Position numbers and translations under genes: made by a program. A DNA stretch of 64,000 nucleotides from contig NZ_CP059851.1 in assembly GCF_014117445.1 (NCBI RefSeq), positions 2,294,001 to 2,358,000 on the forward strand. The letters are read 5' to 3'. The notes beneath the pieces are model-generated. The model had not been told where the DNA came from and did no database searches. It worked only from the letters and a program-made list of their open reading frames with translations. Origin of the DNA: Sandaracinobacteroides saxicola (GTDB lineage Bacteria; Pseudomonadota; Alphaproteobacteria; Sphingomonadales; Sphingomonadaceae). Of this stretch, positions 15,635 to 25,509 are shown one piece after another (within the stretch, counting starts at the first letter, position 1; every line of letters starts with the position of its first letter).

Positions 15635-16342
15635 TCAGCTCGCCATGCGCAGCGTGGCGTCGCTGTCCAGCGCATAGCCGGCGGAGCGGACGGTGCGGAT
15701 CATGTCCGGCAGGTCCTCGCCATTGATCGCCTTGCGCAGGCGGCGGATGTGGACGTCCACGGTGCGCAACTCGACATAGACGTCGCGGCCCCACACCGCA
15801 TCGAGCAGCTGTTCGCGGCTGAAGACGCGGCCGGGATGTTCCAGGAAATGGCGCAGCAGGCGGAATTCGGTGGGGCCGAGCTGCACCGGCAGGCCGTCGC
15901 GCGTCACCTTGTGCGCGGCAGTGTCCATGATGATACCGCCATAATCGAGGTTGCCGCCGGACAGCGCCGGGCGCAGGCGGCGCAACAGGGCGCGGACGCG
16001 GGCGATCAGCTCCCGCGGGGAGAAGGGTTTGGTGACATAATCGTCGGCGCCGGTCTCCAGCCCGCGGATGCGGTCGCTTTCCTCGGCCCGGGCGGTCAGC
16101 ATGATGATCGGGATGCCGGCGGTGGCGGGGGCGCGGCGCAGGCGGCGGCAGACCTCGATGCCCGAGAGGTTGGCGATCATCCAGTCGAGCACGACCAGGT
16201 CGGGCGCCTCTTCCTGGGCCAGCACCAGCGCTTCCTCGCCGTCATGGGTCTGGACGACGTCGAAGCCCTCCTTGTCGAGGTTGTAGCGGACCAGCTCGAC
16301 AAGATGGGCGTCGTCTTCGACCAGCAGGACTTTCGGGCGCAT
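15635..16342 (-). CDS. phoB: Phosphate regulon response regulator
   Basis: A 235-residue OmpR-type regulator: receiver domain with phospho-acceptor Asp53 (VVLDWMI), Lys in VTKPFS, and a C-terminal winged helix (TVDVHIRRLRKAI). Phosphorylated PhoB binds Pho boxes such as the one before pstS. It is the last gene of the phoR-pst-phoU-phoB group and starts 4 bases after the phoU stop. Confidence 0.95.
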   Translation of the reverse strand: MRPKVLLVEDDAHLVELVRYNLDKEGFDVVQTHDGEEALVLAQEEAPDLVVLDWMIANLSGIEVCRRLRRAPATAGIPIIMLTARAEESDRIRGLETGADDYVTKPFSPRELIARVRALLRRLRPALSGGNLDYGGIIMDTAAHKVTRDGLPVQLGPTEFRLLRHFLEHPGRVFSREQLLDAVWGRDVYVELRTVDVHIRRLRKAINGEDLPDMIRTVRSAGYALDSDATLRMAS

Positions 16343-16346
16343 CGGA

Positions 16347-17066
16347 TCAGCCCTGCGGGGTGGTGACGAACGCGGTATCGTCGGCCTTCGCCCGCTCGGC
16401 GGCATGCTCGCCGGTGACGCTGAAGGTGACCAGCTCGGCGATGTTGGTGGCATGGTCGCCGATGCGTTCCAGATTCTTGGCGATGAACAGCAGGTGCGCC
16501 GACGGCGTGATGTGGTGCGGGTTTTCCATCATGTAGGTGAGCAGCGAGCGGAACAGCGAATTGTAGAAATCATCGACCACGGCATCGCGCGCCATCACCG
16601 CTTCGGCCAGTTCGGCATCGCGGTCGACATAGGCGTCGAGCGCGTCGCGCACCATCGCGGCGGCGGCGCGGCCCATCTCCGGGATGATGACCACCGGCTG
16701 CACCGGCTGCGCCTGGGCGAGCGTGGAGGCGCGCTTGGCGATGTTCTTGGCATAGTCGCCGATGCGCTCCAGCAGCGCCGACATCTTCAGGCCGGCGATG
16801 ATCTCGCGCAGGTCATCGGCCAGCGGGGCGCGCAGCGCGATGGTGGCGACCGCCAGCTTCTCCACTTCGGCCTCCAGCGTGTCGATGGCGGCGTCCTGCG
16901 CCACCACCTTCATCGCGGCATCGGCATCGCGCCGCATCAGCGCGTCGATGGCGCCGGCGATCTGCGCCTCCGCCAGGCCGCCCATCTGGCTGATCAGGCT
17001 GCGGATCGTTTCCAGGTCGCTGTCGAAACTCTTGACCGTGTGCGCGGTCGTCGGGGTCTGTGCCAC
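16347..17066 (-). CDS. phoU: Phosphate signalling protein PhoU
   Basis: A 239-residue helical protein with two PhoU repeats (about 15-110 and 120-215) holding the acidic metal-binding motifs (ERIGDYAKNIA and ERIGDHATNIAE). PhoU links the Pst transporter to PhoR and keeps the regulon off when phosphate is ample. The start is a GTG at 17066 with AGGA 6 bases upstream; no in-frame ATG fits. 19 bp separate it from pstB. Confidence 0.93.
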   Translation of the reverse strand: MAQTPTTAHTVKSFDSDLETIRSLISQMGGLAEAQIAGAIDALMRRDADAAMKVVAQDAAIDTLEAEVEKLAVATIALRAPLADDLREIIAGLKMSALLERIGDYAKNIAKRASTLAQAQPVQPVVIIPEMGRAAAAMVRDALDAYVDRDAELAEAVMARDAVVDDFYNSLFRSLLTYMMENPHHITPSAHLLFIAKNLERIGDHATNIAELVTFSVTGEHAAERAKADDTAFVTTPQG

Positions 17067-17085
17067 AAATCGTCCTTTCAACGCC

Positions 17086-17907
17086 TCAGCCGTAGCGGCC
17101 GGTGATGTAATCCTTGGTGCGCGGCTCACGCGGATTGGTGAAGATATCCTTGGTGTTGCCATATTCCACCAGCGTGCCCAGGTGGAAAAAGGCTGTCTTC
17201 TGGCTGACGCGCGCCGCCTGCTGCATGTTGTGCGTGACGATGACGATGGCATATTTGCCGCGCAGGTCGTCGATCAGCTCCTCGATCTTGGCGGTGGCGA
17301 TGGGGTCGAGCGCGGAGCAGGGCTCGTCCATCAGGATCACCTCGGGATCGACGGCGATGGCGCGTGCGATGCACAGCCGCTGCTGCTGGCCGCCCGACAA
17401 TGCCGTGCCGCTGTCGTTCAGCCGGTCCTTCACCTCTTCCCACAGGCCGGCGCGGCGCAGCGAGCGTTCGACGATGGCATCCATTTCCACCTTGGTGCGG
17501 GCGAGGCCGTGGATGCGCGGGCCATAGGCGATGTTTTCATAGATGCTTTTCGGGAAGGGGTTCGGTTTCTGGAACACCATGCCGACCCGGGCGCGCAGCT
17601 GCACCACATCCATCTTCGGCGAATAGATGTCCTCCTGGTCAAGCTCGATGCGGCCGGTGACCTTGGCACTGTCCACCGTGTCGTTCATGCGGTTCAGGCA
17701 GCGCAGGAAGGTGGACTTGCCGCAACCCGACGGCCCGATGAAGGCGGTGACATTCTCGGTCGAGACGTCGATCGACACCTCTTTCAGCGCCTGTTTCGGG
17801 CCGTAGAAGACGCTGACGTCGCGCGCCGTCATCTTGGTGGTTTCGATGGCCGAAGCCTGCTGTTTCGCGGCGATGTCGTCGCCTGCGGTCACGGTCATGT
17901 CGCTCAC
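17086..17907 (-). CDS. pstB: Phosphate ABC transporter ATPase
   Basis: A 273-residue ATPase with Walker [10 protein letters not shown] (58-66), signature LSGGQQQR (from 170) and Walker B ILMDEP (191-196). It powers the PstSCAB high-affinity phosphate importer at the inner membrane. The GTG at 17907 overlaps the pstA stop in GTGA; an ATG three codons later is an alternative. Confidence 0.96.
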   Translation of the reverse strand: MSDMTVTAGDDIAAKQQASAIETTKMTARDVSVFYGPKQALKEVSIDVSTENVTAFIGPSGCGKSTFLRCLNRMNDTVDSAKVTGRIELDQEDIYSPKMDVVQLRARVGMVFQKPNPFPKSIYENIAYGPRIHGLARTKVEMDAIVERSLRRAGLWEEVKDRLNDSGTALSGGQQQRLCIARAIAVDPEVILMDEPCSALDPIATAKIEELIDDLRGKYAIVIVTHNMQQAARVSQKTAFFHLGTLVEYGNTKDIFTNPREPRTKDYITGRYG

Positions 17908-19223
17908 CAGCGCACCTCGAACTTGTTGCGGAGATAGATGGCCAGGCTGTTCATCAGCATCAGGAAGACGAGAAGAACGATGATGGCCGCGGAGGTTTTC
18001 TCGACAAAGCCGCGGGCGACATTGTCGGACCAGATATAGACCTGCACCGGCAGCACCGTCGCCGGGTTGGTAAGGCCGCTGGGCACGTCGGTCAGGAAGG
18101 CGCGCATGCCGATCATCAGCAGCGGCGCCGTTTCGCCGAGCGCGCGCGCCATGCCGATGATGGTGCCGGTCAGCAGGCCGGGAAGCGCCAGCGGCAGCAC
18201 ATGGTGGAACACCACCTGCACCCGGCTGGCACCGACGCCGAGCGCCGCGTCGCGGATGCTGGGGGGCACCGCCTTGATGGCGGCGCGGCCGGCGATGACG
18301 ATGGTGGGCAGCGTCATCAGCGCCAGCGTCAGCCCGCCGACCACCGGCGCCGAGCGCGGCATGTCGAACGTGTTCAGGAAGACCGCCAGGCCGAGCAGGC
18401 CGAAGATGATGCTGGGCACGGCGGCGAGGTTGTTGATGCTGACCTCCACGATATCGGTCCAGCGGTTCTTCGGCGCGAACTCCTCGAGATAGACGGCGGC
18501 GAGCGCGCCGATCGGGAAGCTGAGCGCCAGGGTGACGAACAGGGTGAGGAAGCTGCCTTTGGCGGCGCCCCAGATGCCGGCGCTTTCGGGGTCGGTCGAA
18601 TCGGCACCGGTGACGAAGGTCTCGTTGAAGCCGGTGGTGAGCAGGCCGCGGTCGCGCAGCAGTTTCCAGTCGGCGACCTCATCGTCCCGCACGCCGCGGT
18701 TGTCCTCGGTGATGTCGAGATCGAAGCCGCCCTTCTGCAGCTGGTCGATATTGCCCTTGGCCTTCAGTTCCAGCTCGACCGTCTTGCCAAGCAGCGACGG
18801 GTCGGCGGTGAGCGCGTCGCGCGCCGCGAGCCAGGCGCCTTCGGAGACGACATCCGTCTGCGTGCCGAGTTTCGCGACCGAGGCGCGCACGGCCTCCTGG
18901 TAATTGGCGCTGGCGAGCGCGCTGGCGGCGTTGGGGCCGGTGAGCGCGGCGGCGTCCACCCCCAGCACCGCCGCGTCGAAGGTGACGGGCACGCGAACCT
19001 CGGTGGCGCGGAAGCCGTTCCAGCCGTTGCCGATGATGGTGGACAGCAGGAAGATCAGGAAGGCGCCGGCGATGCTGAGCGCGGCGAGACCGAGGAAGCG
19101 GAAATTGCGTTCCGAGCGATAGCGTTTGCGGATGCGGTTCTGCATCTCGCCCCCCGCCCAGTCGGTCGGGGCGCGGCGGGCGGCGTCGGGCACCGCGCCG
19201 GTCATGGTGAGGGCCTCAGTCAT
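17904..19223 (-). CDS. pstA: Phosphate ABC transporter permease PstA
   Basis: A 439-residue permease. The N-terminal part (to about residue 200) has one membrane span and a large periplasmic DUF3333-like domain typical of alphaproteobacterial PstA; the rest is the six-span permease core with the ATPase-contact loop ([19 protein letters not shown]). It overlaps pstC by 8 bases and pstB by 4. Confidence 0.95.
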   Translation of the reverse strand: MTEALTMTGAVPDAARRAPTDWAGGEMQNRIRKRYRSERNFRFLGLAALSIAGAFLIFLLSTIIGNGWNGFRATEVRVPVTFDAAVLGVDAAALTGPNAASALASANYQEAVRASVAKLGTQTDVVSEGAWLAARDALTADPSLLGKTVELELKAKGNIDQLQKGGFDLDITEDNRGVRDDEVADWKLLRDRGLLTTGFNETFVTGADSTDPESAGIWGAAKGSFLTLFVTLALSFPIGALAAVYLEEFAPKNRWTDIVEVSINNLAAVPSIIFGLLGLAVFLNTFDMPRSAPVVGGLTLALMTLPTIVIAGRAAIKAVPPSIRDAALGVGASRVQVVFHHVLPLALPGLLTGTIIGMARALGETAPLLMIGMRAFLTDVPSGLTNPATVLPVQVYIWSDNVARGFVEKTSAAIIVLLVFLMLMNSLAIYLRNKFEVRW

Positions 19224-20616
19224 AAGCCTCCCGATAGCGCTTCACGACGGAGAGCGCGTAGATGTTGAGACAGAGCGTGACGATGAACAGCACCAGGCCG
19301 AGGGCGAAGGCCGAGAGCGTCTTGGCGCTGTCGAATTCCTGGTCGCCGGTCAGCAGCGCGACGATCTGCGCGGTGACAGTGGTGACCGAGCTGAAGGGGT
19401 TGGCGGTGAGGTTGGCGGCGAGGCCGGCCGCCATCACGACGATCATCGTCTCCCCGATGGCGCGGCTGACCGCGAGCAGCACGCCGCCGACGATACCGGG
19501 GAGCGCGGCCGGAATCAGCACCTTGCGGATGGTCTCGCTCTCGGTCGCGCCCATCGCCAGGCTGCCATCCTTCATTGCCTGCGGCACGGCGGTCAGCGCG
19601 TCGTCCGCCATCGAGCTGACGAAGGGGATGATCATGATGCCCATCACCATGCCGGCGGCAAGCGCGCTTTCGGAACTGGCGTTGGTGATGCCGATCGAGA
19701 CGGCGAAATCCCGTACCGCCGGCGCGACGGTGAGCGCGGCGAAGAAGCCATAGACGACGGTGGGAACGCCGGCCAGAATCTCCAGCACCGGCTTCGCCAC
19801 GCGGCGGAAGGCGGGCGCCGAATATTGCGTCAGGTAGATGGCGGTCATCAGGCCAAGCGGGATGGCGACGATCATGGCGATGATGGCGCCGATGAAGATG
19901 GTGCCCCAGAACAGCGGCACCGCCCCGAACGCGCCCGAACTGCCGACCTGGTCGGCGCGGATGGCGGTTTGCGGCGACCATTGCAGGCCGAACAGGAACT
20001 CGATCGGCGAGACCTTCTGGAAGAAGCGGAAGCTTTCGAAGACCAGCGAGGCGACGATGCCGAAGGTGGTGAGGATGGCGACAAGCGAGGCGATGATCAG
20101 CGTCCACATGATGGCGCGTTCGACCGCGGTTCGCGCGCGGAAATCCGGGCGGATGCGGGTCCAGGCCCAGGCGGCGCCGATCAGCGCCAGCGCCAGCGCG
20201 GCGGAGGCGGCGATGCCATTGTAGGTGGCGCGGGTGGATTTATAGACCTCCGCCGCCTGTCCGGCGTTGGGGTCGAAGGCTTCTTCGATCTCGCCCGTCG
20301 CCAGCCCGCGGACATCGGCCATGAAGGCGTCGCGGTCGAGCGCGGTGGCGGGGCGCGCGTCCGCCGGCAGCGAGTTGATGACATGGCCGGTGACCACGCC
20401 CTCGCCGTAAAGCCCCCAGGCGCTGATCAGCAGCAGCGCCGGCACGGCGGCGAGGAGCGCGACGAAGGCGCCATGGTAATGGGCGCGGCTGTGCACCTGG
20501 CCGATGGCGGCGCCGCCGGCGGGCCGTTTCGCGAAGGCCAGCGCCTTGGCCCGGCCGACATAGAAGGCCAGCAGGGCGAGGCCGAACGCGGCAAGAAACA
20601 TGAACGAAACGGACAT
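19216..20616 (-). CDS. pstC: Phosphate ABC transporter permease PstC
   Basis: A 466-residue permease, long for PstC because of an N-terminal extension with two spans and a periplasmic segment (about 75-135). The core permease shows the coupling loop (SLAMGATESETIRKVLIP). It follows pstS after an 80-bp gap that holds a GC hairpin, and overlaps pstA by 8 bases. Confidence 0.95.
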   Translation of the reverse strand: MSVSFMFLAAFGLALLAFYVGRAKALAFAKRPAGGAAIGQVHSRAHYHGAFVALLAAVPALLLISAWGLYGEGVVTGHVINSLPADARPATALDRDAFMADVRGLATGEIEEAFDPNAGQAAEVYKSTRATYNGIAASAALALALIGAAWAWTRIRPDFRARTAVERAIMWTLIIASLVAILTTFGIVASLVFESFRFFQKVSPIEFLFGLQWSPQTAIRADQVGSSGAFGAVPLFWGTIFIGAIIAMIVAIPLGLMTAIYLTQYSAPAFRRVAKPVLEILAGVPTVVYGFFAALTVAPAVRDFAVSIGITNASSESALAAGMVMGIMIIPFVSSMADDALTAVPQAMKDGSLAMGATESETIRKVLIPAALPGIVGGVLLAVSRAIGETMIVVMAAGLAANLTANPFSSVTTVTAQIVALLTGDQEFDSAKTLSAFALGLVLFIVTLCLNIYALSVVKRYREAYD

Positions 20617-20665
20617 TCAGCCCCCCGGAACCCCTCGGCACGGACCGCCGCGCCGCTGCAACGAA

Positions 20666-20689
20666 GGGGCGGGTGTCACCACCCGCCCC
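20666..20689 (-). other. GC-rich hairpin between pstS and pstC
   Basis: 10-bp perfect arms (20666-20675 and 20680-20689) with a 4-base loop lie in the pstS-pstC gap and lack a T-run. This suits partial termination or mRNA 3'-end protection, which would give more PstS than permease. Confidence 0.5.
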
Positions 20690-20696
20690 CCTCGCC

Positions 20697-21734
20697 TTAC
20701 TTGATGTCGCCGTCGGCGAGCGGCGTCAGCGCCGCCGCCTTCTGTGCGAACTCGGCACGCGTGGCATCGGGCGACGCGACCAGGCCGCGCCGGACGAGAT
20801 AGCCGCGCGGGCCCCAGGTCGTGTCTTTGGTATATTCGGCGATGAATTCGCGCATGCCGCGGACGGCGCGGACATGCTGCGCCTTCACATAGATGTAGAG
20901 CGGGCGCGAGGCCGGATATTTGAAGGTGGAGATGGTGTTGTAATTGGCCTCCACGCCGTTGATCTTCACGTCACGCAGCTTGTCGAGATTTTCCTCGAGA
21001 TAGCTGTAGCCGAAGACGCCGACCGCGTTGGGGTTGGCGACCAGCTTCTGCACGATCAGATTGTCATTCTCGCCGCCCAGGATGAAGGCGCCATCCTCGC
21101 GGATCTTCTGGCAGACGGTGTCGAACCGCGCCCGGTCGCTGCGGCGCAGCGCCACCATCGACGGGTTGGTCATGCAGCCGGCGATCATGTAGAGTTCGTT
21201 GAAGGCATCGCGCGTGCCGCTGGTTGGCGGCGGCCCGATCACTTCGATCTTGTTCGCGGGCAGGGCGCTGTTCACATCCTTCCAGGTGCGCGCCTTCTGC
21301 GTGCCGCCGAACGGGTTGGCGGCAAGCGCGGCATAGACGTCGCGAACCGTCAGGCCGAGCGGCGCGCCGGCCTTGGATTCGGCCATCACCAGACCGTCGA
21401 TGCCGATCTTGATCTCCACGACCTGCGTGACGCCGTTCGCCTTGCAGGTGTTGAACTCGGCAAGCGTCATGCGGCGCGAGGCGTTGACGATGTCGGGATG
21501 CTGCGCGCCGATGCCGGCGCAGAACAGCTTTACCCCGCCGCCGGTGCCGGTCGATTCGACGATCGGCGGCTGGAACTGCGGGTTGGAGCGCTTGAAGTTT
21601 TCCGCAACCGCGGTGGTGAACGGGAACACCGTGGACGAACCGACGATGCGGATCTGGGTGCGAGCGTCGGCACTGGTGGCGCCGGCGGCCGCGATGGCGA
21701 GCGCGGTGGCGCCCAAAATGGCCTTGGTCTTCAT
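20697..21734 (-). CDS. pstS: Phosphate-binding periplasmic protein
   Basis: A 345-residue substrate-binding protein with a signal peptide cut after ATSADA. The phosphate-binding turns are visible: IVGSSTVFPF near the N-terminus and SGTRDAF in the middle. It captures phosphate for PstCAB. ATG 21734 is chosen because AGGAG lies 5 bases upstream; the adjacent ATG at 21737 is too close to it, and the 367-residue frame starts in non-coding DNA. A three-repeat Pho box lies about 95 bp upstream. Confidence 0.95.
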   Translation of the reverse strand: MKTKAILGATALAIAAAGATSADARTQIRIVGSSTVFPFTTAVAENFKRSNPQFQPPIVESTGTGGGVKLFCAGIGAQHPDIVNASRRMTLAEFNTCKANGVTQVVEIKIGIDGLVMAESKAGAPLGLTVRDVYAALAANPFGGTQKARTWKDVNSALPANKIEVIGPPPTSGTRDAFNELYMIAGCMTNPSMVALRRSDRARFDTVCQKIREDGAFILGGENDNLIVQKLVANPNAVGVFGYSYLEENLDKLRDVKINGVEANYNTISTFKYPASRPLYIYVKAQHVRAVRGMREFIAEYTKDTTWGPRGYLVRRGLVASPDATRAEFAQKAAALTPLADGDIK

Positions 21735-21827
21735 CATCTCTCCTGTTCGCATGTCGCCCGGCGACCTGGCGCGTGGCTGCGCGGCGCTCCGGTGACCCAT
21801 GCCGTAGAAGCGGCGTGTTGGAGTAAT

Positions 21828-21856
21828 GTGACTTTATTGTTACGGTTTCGTGACAG
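21828..21856 (-). promoter_or_regulatory. Pho box (three 7-mers with 11-bp period) for pstS
   Basis: On the minus strand CTGTCAC (21856-21850), CCGTAAC (21845-21839) and AAGTCAC (21834-21828) recur every 11 bp, separated by AT-rich 4-mers. This is the classic PhoB-binding arrangement (consensus CTGTCAT). The first 7-mer overlaps the last codons of phoR. Confidence 0.8.
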
Positions 21857-23096
21857 CGTCCGTGGCCGGATATTCGGGCAGCAGCGGCAGGGTGAAACTT
21901 ACCTCGGTGCCCTCCCCCTGGCGGCTGTGGATGTCGAGGCGGCCGCGGTGGCGTTCGACGATATGCTTGACGATGGCGAGACCCAGCCCGGTGCCGCCCA
22001 TCGAACGCGATCGGCTGGTGTCGACGCGGTAGAAACGTTCGGTCAGGCGCGGCAGATGCTCGGGCGCGATGCCTTCGCCCTCGTCCGCGACCGCGACGCG
22101 GATCATCGCCTCGCCCTTCACGCCGTGCGGGCCGGCGGCGGCGGACAGCCGGATCGGCGTGCCGGCACGGCCATATTTCAGGCTGTTGGAAACCAGGTTG
22201 TGCAGCACCTGCAGGATCTGGTCGCGGTCGGCGATCACCTTGGGCAGGGGTTCCACGGTCTCGATGCGCAGCGCGCGGCCATCGGCCTCGAGCCGCATTG
22301 CCAGCGTCTTGCCGACATCGGCCAGGAGCGGCGCCAGATCGACGGCATCCTGGGGCCGGACATATTTGTCGAGTTCGATGCGGCTCAGGCTCAGCAGGTC
22401 GTCGATCAGGCGGCTCATCCGCGCCGCCTCGCGCGCCATGATGTCGAGGAAGCGGCGGCGGGCGGGTTCGTCCTCGGCGGCCGGGCCTTGCAGCGTTTCG
22501 ATGAAGCCGCCGATGGTGGCGAGCGGCGTGCGCAGCTCGTGGCTGGCGTTGGCGACGAAATCGACCCGCATGCGCTCGGTCAGGCGCGCCTGGGTGATGT
22601 CGGCGAAGGTCAGCAGCAGCAGCGTAGGCGCGGCGGCGACGGCGCGGACCCGAAAGGCGGCATCGTTGCGGCCGACGCCGCTGACCTCGCGCACGACCGG
22701 CGCCGGCGCGGCGAAGGCGAGCCGCACCGCCTCCAGCACCTGCGGGTGGCGCAGCACCAGCCGGACATCGCCGCTGGTGATGCGCGGCCCGAACAGGTCG
22801 ATCGCCGGCGGGTTGGCGGCGAGCACGCGCCATTCCGGATCGATCAGCAGCGCCGGTTCCGCCAGCGCATCAATGGGGACCGCGGGATCGGGCAGGGCCG
22901 GATCGGGCGCCACGGGGGCGGGCGGCGGGACCGGTTCGCGTCGGGCAAAGAAGCGCATCAGCGCAGCATAGACCAGCAACATGACAGTCAGGCTGACGGC
23001 CAGGGCCGGAAATCCCGGCCCGCCCGGCCAGGCGAGCAGCAGCGACAGCCCGAGCGCCGCGGCGATGAGGCTGTGACCGGGGCGGGGATCGCTCAT
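21840..23096 (-). CDS. phoR: Phosphate regulon sensor histidine kinase
   Basis: A 418-residue kinase: two N-terminal membrane spans (about 9-24 and 29-47), a PAS-like region (75-165), dimerisation domain with phospho-accepting His186 (ANASHELRTPL) and an ATPase domain with N-box (HNLVSNSLKYG) and Gly-rich boxes (DEGEGI, GGTGLGLAI). It lacks a large periplasmic sensor, as usual for PhoR. It lies upstream of pstS, and its 3' end carries part of the pstS Pho box. Confidence 0.93.
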   Translation of the reverse strand: MSDPRPGHSLIAAALGLSLLLAWPGGPGFPALAVSLTVMLLVYAALMRFFARREPVPPPAPVAPDPALPDPAVPIDALAEPALLIDPEWRVLAANPPAIDLFGPRITSGDVRLVLRHPQVLEAVRLAFAAPAPVVREVSGVGRNDAAFRVRAVAAAPTLLLLTFADITQARLTERMRVDFVANASHELRTPLATIGGFIETLQGPAAEDEPARRRFLDIMAREAARMSRLIDDLLSLSRIELDKYVRPQDAVDLAPLLADVGKTLAMRLEADGRALRIETVEPLPKVIADRDQILQVLHNLVSNSLKYGRAGTPIRLSAAAGPHGVKGEAMIRVAVADEGEGIAPEHLPRLTERFYRVDTSRSRSMGGTGLGLAIVKHIVERHRGRLDIHSRQGEGTEVSFTLPLLPEYPATDAVTKP

Positions 23097-23120
23097 CCCC
23101 GCGCCGTGCCAGTGGTGGCG

Positions 23121-24401
23121 TCAGCGTGCAAGCAGCGCGCCGAGGATCGCCTCCTCCCAGGCCTGGAAGCGGCTGCGGCGGCCGGGATATTTCGCCGGAT
23201 CCCGGGCCACGCCGGTGACGGCATAGGCAACGACGGTGCCGCGGGCGCGGTCGATCCACAGGCCGGAGGTCAGGCCCCAGGCCTCCCCCAGATGGCCGCA
23301 CAAGGCGGTGGCGCGCGGCGCCAGCGGCTGGTCGCCATCCGGACGGCCGTTGCCGGCGAGGCATTGCATGCCAAGACCATAGCTGAGCATCAGGCCGCCA
23401 TAATCGTCGGGCGGCAGGCCGGCATTGGTGGGCGTGGCGTGGAACAGCCGGTCGAGGCTGGCGGGCGACAACAGCCCCCCCTTGCCGCGCGGGCGCAGCA
23501 GGGCGGCGCCGAGACGGGCGAGGTCGGTGACGCCGATGCGAAGGCCGCCGGCGGGCGAGAAGATGAAACCGTTGCTGCCCGGAACATAGCGGTCGAGCGC
23601 GCAGGGCGCATCGGGCGCGATGTTGGCGAAACACCCCTGACGCGGGCGGACATCATCGATCTGGGCGATCCACCGGTCGCCCCAGCGTTCCTGCGCGTCG
23701 CGCTTGCGATAGAGCGCGCCGCCGCGCGCGATCCCGGCGACGCCCGACCAGTTGAAGCCGGCGTCGAGCCGGAGCGGCGTGAACAGCAGGCGGGTCATCA
23801 GCCGGTCGAAGCGCTCGCCGGTCGCGCCCTCCATCGCGCTGGCGATGATGGCCCAGGCATTGTTGCTGTATTCGAACCGTGCGCCGGGCGCGGCGACGAA
23901 GCGGCTGGCGCCCTCCCCCGCCAGGATGTCCTGCCAGCGCCCCCCCAAGGGCACGCTGAAGCGCGCGCCGTCGCTGAGGCCGCTGCGGTGGCCGAGCAGC
24001 ATGCGCAGGGTGACGGCGACATCGGGCGCGAGCGGATTGCGCAGCGGCGCCTTCAGATAGGCCGACACATCGCGGTCCAGGTCGAGCACGCCGTCCTCCA
24101 CCAGGCGAAGGACGGCGACCGCGATGGCCAGCTTGCTGATGCTGGCGATGCGGACGGGCGTATCGGGTTGCAGCGGCCGCGCGATGCCGCCATCCGCCGT
24201 GCGTTCCGCGGCGCCCCAGGCGCGGGCGGTCAGCCTGCCCCGCGCATCGATGGCGGCGACCGCCAGCCCGGACAGTTCCGGGGCGGCGGCGGTCTGCCCG
24301 GCGACCAGCGGCGCCAGATCGGGAATGGTTGCGGCGGGCGCGGCGGCAGCGCATAGCAGGGCGATGACGGCAAAGAGAGTGGGGCGCTTGCTGATGCTCA
24401 T
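23121..24401 (-). CDS. Beta-lactamase-family serine hydrolase (class C-like fold)
   Basis: A 426-residue exported enzyme with a signal peptide (FAVIALLCAAAAPAA) and the penicillin-recognising motifs S-x-x-K (ASISKLAI, nucleophile Ser) and Y-x-N (EYSNNAW). A Cys pair may form a disulfide. The family includes esterases, D-aminopeptidases and AmpC-like enzymes; the substrate is not evident. The ATG at 24401 starts the signal peptide, but a start at about 24437 is possible. Its 5' end overlaps the 5' end of the divergent metallo-beta-lactamase gene. Confidence 0.85.
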   Translation of the reverse strand: MSISKRPTLFAVIALLCAAAAPAATIPDLAPLVAGQTAAAPELSGLAVAAIDARGRLTARAWGAAERTADGGIARPLQPDTPVRIASISKLAIAVAVLRLVEDGVLDLDRDVSAYLKAPLRNPLAPDVAVTLRMLLGHRSGLSDGARFSVPLGGRWQDILAGEGASRFVAAPGARFEYSNNAWAIIASAMEGATGERFDRLMTRLLFTPLRLDAGFNWSGVAGIARGGALYRKRDAQERWGDRWIAQIDDVRPRQGCFANIAPDAPCALDRYVPGSNGFIFSPAGGLRIGVTDLARLGAALLRPRGKGGLLSPASLDRLFHATPTNAGLPPDDYGGLMLSYGLGMQCLAGNGRPDGDQPLAPRATALCGHLGEAWGLTSGLWIDRARGTVVAYAVTGVARDPAKYPGRRSRFQAWEEAILGALLAR

Positions 24402-25509
24402 CGTGGCGGCGATCCTGCTGGGGCTGCTGGTCCTGTTCATCGCGGTTCGCGTGTCGCTGGACAAGCCCGCCTATGTCGGCCCGGTGAGCGACCATTTCGA
24501 CGGCGAGCGCTTCTTCCTGCCGGGCGCGCCGAATGTCGGCGACAAGGGGGTCGGCGAGTTGCTGCGCTGGCGGATCGGGCGGACGCCCGCCGTGTGGCCG
24601 GCGAGCGTGCCGGTGACGCCGGTGGTGCCGGCGGCGCGGGTGGACGGCGAGGCGATGGTGGTGACGATGGTGGGCCACGCCAGCGTGCTGGTGCAGACGC
24701 AGGGGCTGAACATCCTGACCGACCCGCTGTGGAGCGCGCGCGCCAGCCCCGTCGCCTGGGCGGGGCCGCAGCGGGTGCGCGCGCCCGGCGTGCGGTTCGA
24801 GGACCTGCCCAGGATCGACCTGGTGCTGGTGAGCCATGGCCATTACGACCATCTCGACCTGCCGACGCTGAAACGCCTGTGGGCACGCGACCGGCCGCTG
24901 ATCGTCACGCCGTTGGGCAACGGCACGCTGCTGGCGGCGCATGGTGTCACCGCGCTGGCGCGGGACTGGGGCGAGCGGGTGGTGGTGCGCGACGGCATCG
25001 AGGTGATCGTGGAACCCGTGCAGCACTGGAGCAGCCGCTGGGGGGTGGACCGCAACCGCGCGCTGTGGGGCGGGTTCACCGTGGTGCTGCCCGGCGGCAA
25101 CCTCTATTTCGCCGGCGACTGCGGTTACAACGCGGCGCTGTTCCGCGCCGCCGCGCGGCATGGCCCGGTGCGGCTGGCGCTGCTGCCGGTCGGCGCCTAT
25201 GAACCGCGCTGGTTCATGGCCGAACAGCATATGAACCCCGCCGAGGCCGTTGCCGCCATGGCCGACCTGGGCGCAGCGACCGCGGTCGGCATCCACTGGG
25301 GCACCTTCCAGCTGACCGATGAGGCCATCGACGCGCCGCGGGCGGACCTGGCGGCGGCGCTGGCCGATGGCGCCATCGCCGCCGAACGCTTCCCCGCCCT
25401 GGCGGCGGGGGACGTTATGACGATCGCAGCATTACCGACGGGCAGCGAACGGCCCGCCGGACAGCTGTTGCCGCGGGCGGCCGCGCCTCAGGCCGGGCCG
25501 ACGCGATAG
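24364..25509 (+). CDS. Metallo-beta-lactamase-fold hydrolase, NAPE-PLD/UlaG-like
   Basis: A 381-residue protein with an N-terminal membrane anchor (LLMLIVAAILLGLLVLFIAV, about 9-28) and the metallo-beta-lactamase motif HGHYDHLD, preceded by VGHASVLVQ and followed by VQHWSSRW, AGDCGY and IHWGTF. This order matches the N-acyl-phosphatidylethanolamine phospholipase D-like group, membrane-associated phosphodiesterases. The start is ATG 24364, or ATG 24394 with a GGGGC site. Both choices overlap the divergent hydrolase gene. The 3' end overlaps the next gene by 22 bases. Confidence 0.85.
   Translation: MTAKRVGRLLMLIVAAILLGLLVLFIAVRVSLDKPAYVGPVSDHFDGERFFLPGAPNVGDKGVGELLRWRIGRTPAVWPASVPVTPVVPAARVDGEAMVVTMVGHASVLVQTQGLNILTDPLWSARASPVAWAGPQRVRAPGVRFEDLPRIDLVLVSHGHYDHLDLPTLKRLWARDRPLIVTPLGNGTLLAAHGVTALARDWGERVVVRDGIEVIVEPVQHWSSRWGVDRNRALWGGFTVVLPGGNLYFAGDCGYNAALFRAAARHGPVRLALLPVGAYEPRWFMAEQHMNPAEAVAAMADLGAATAVGIHWGTFQLTDEAIDAPRADLAAALADGAIAAERFPALAAGDVMTIAALPTGSERPAGQLLPRAAAPQAGPTR

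Noticed and set aside
20673-24356. A 1227-codon plus-strand frame opposite pstS, phoR and a serine hydrolase
   Set aside because: It is antisense to three well-supported genes and is low-complexity Arg/Ala/Gly/His sequence, an artefact of high GC at codon position 3.
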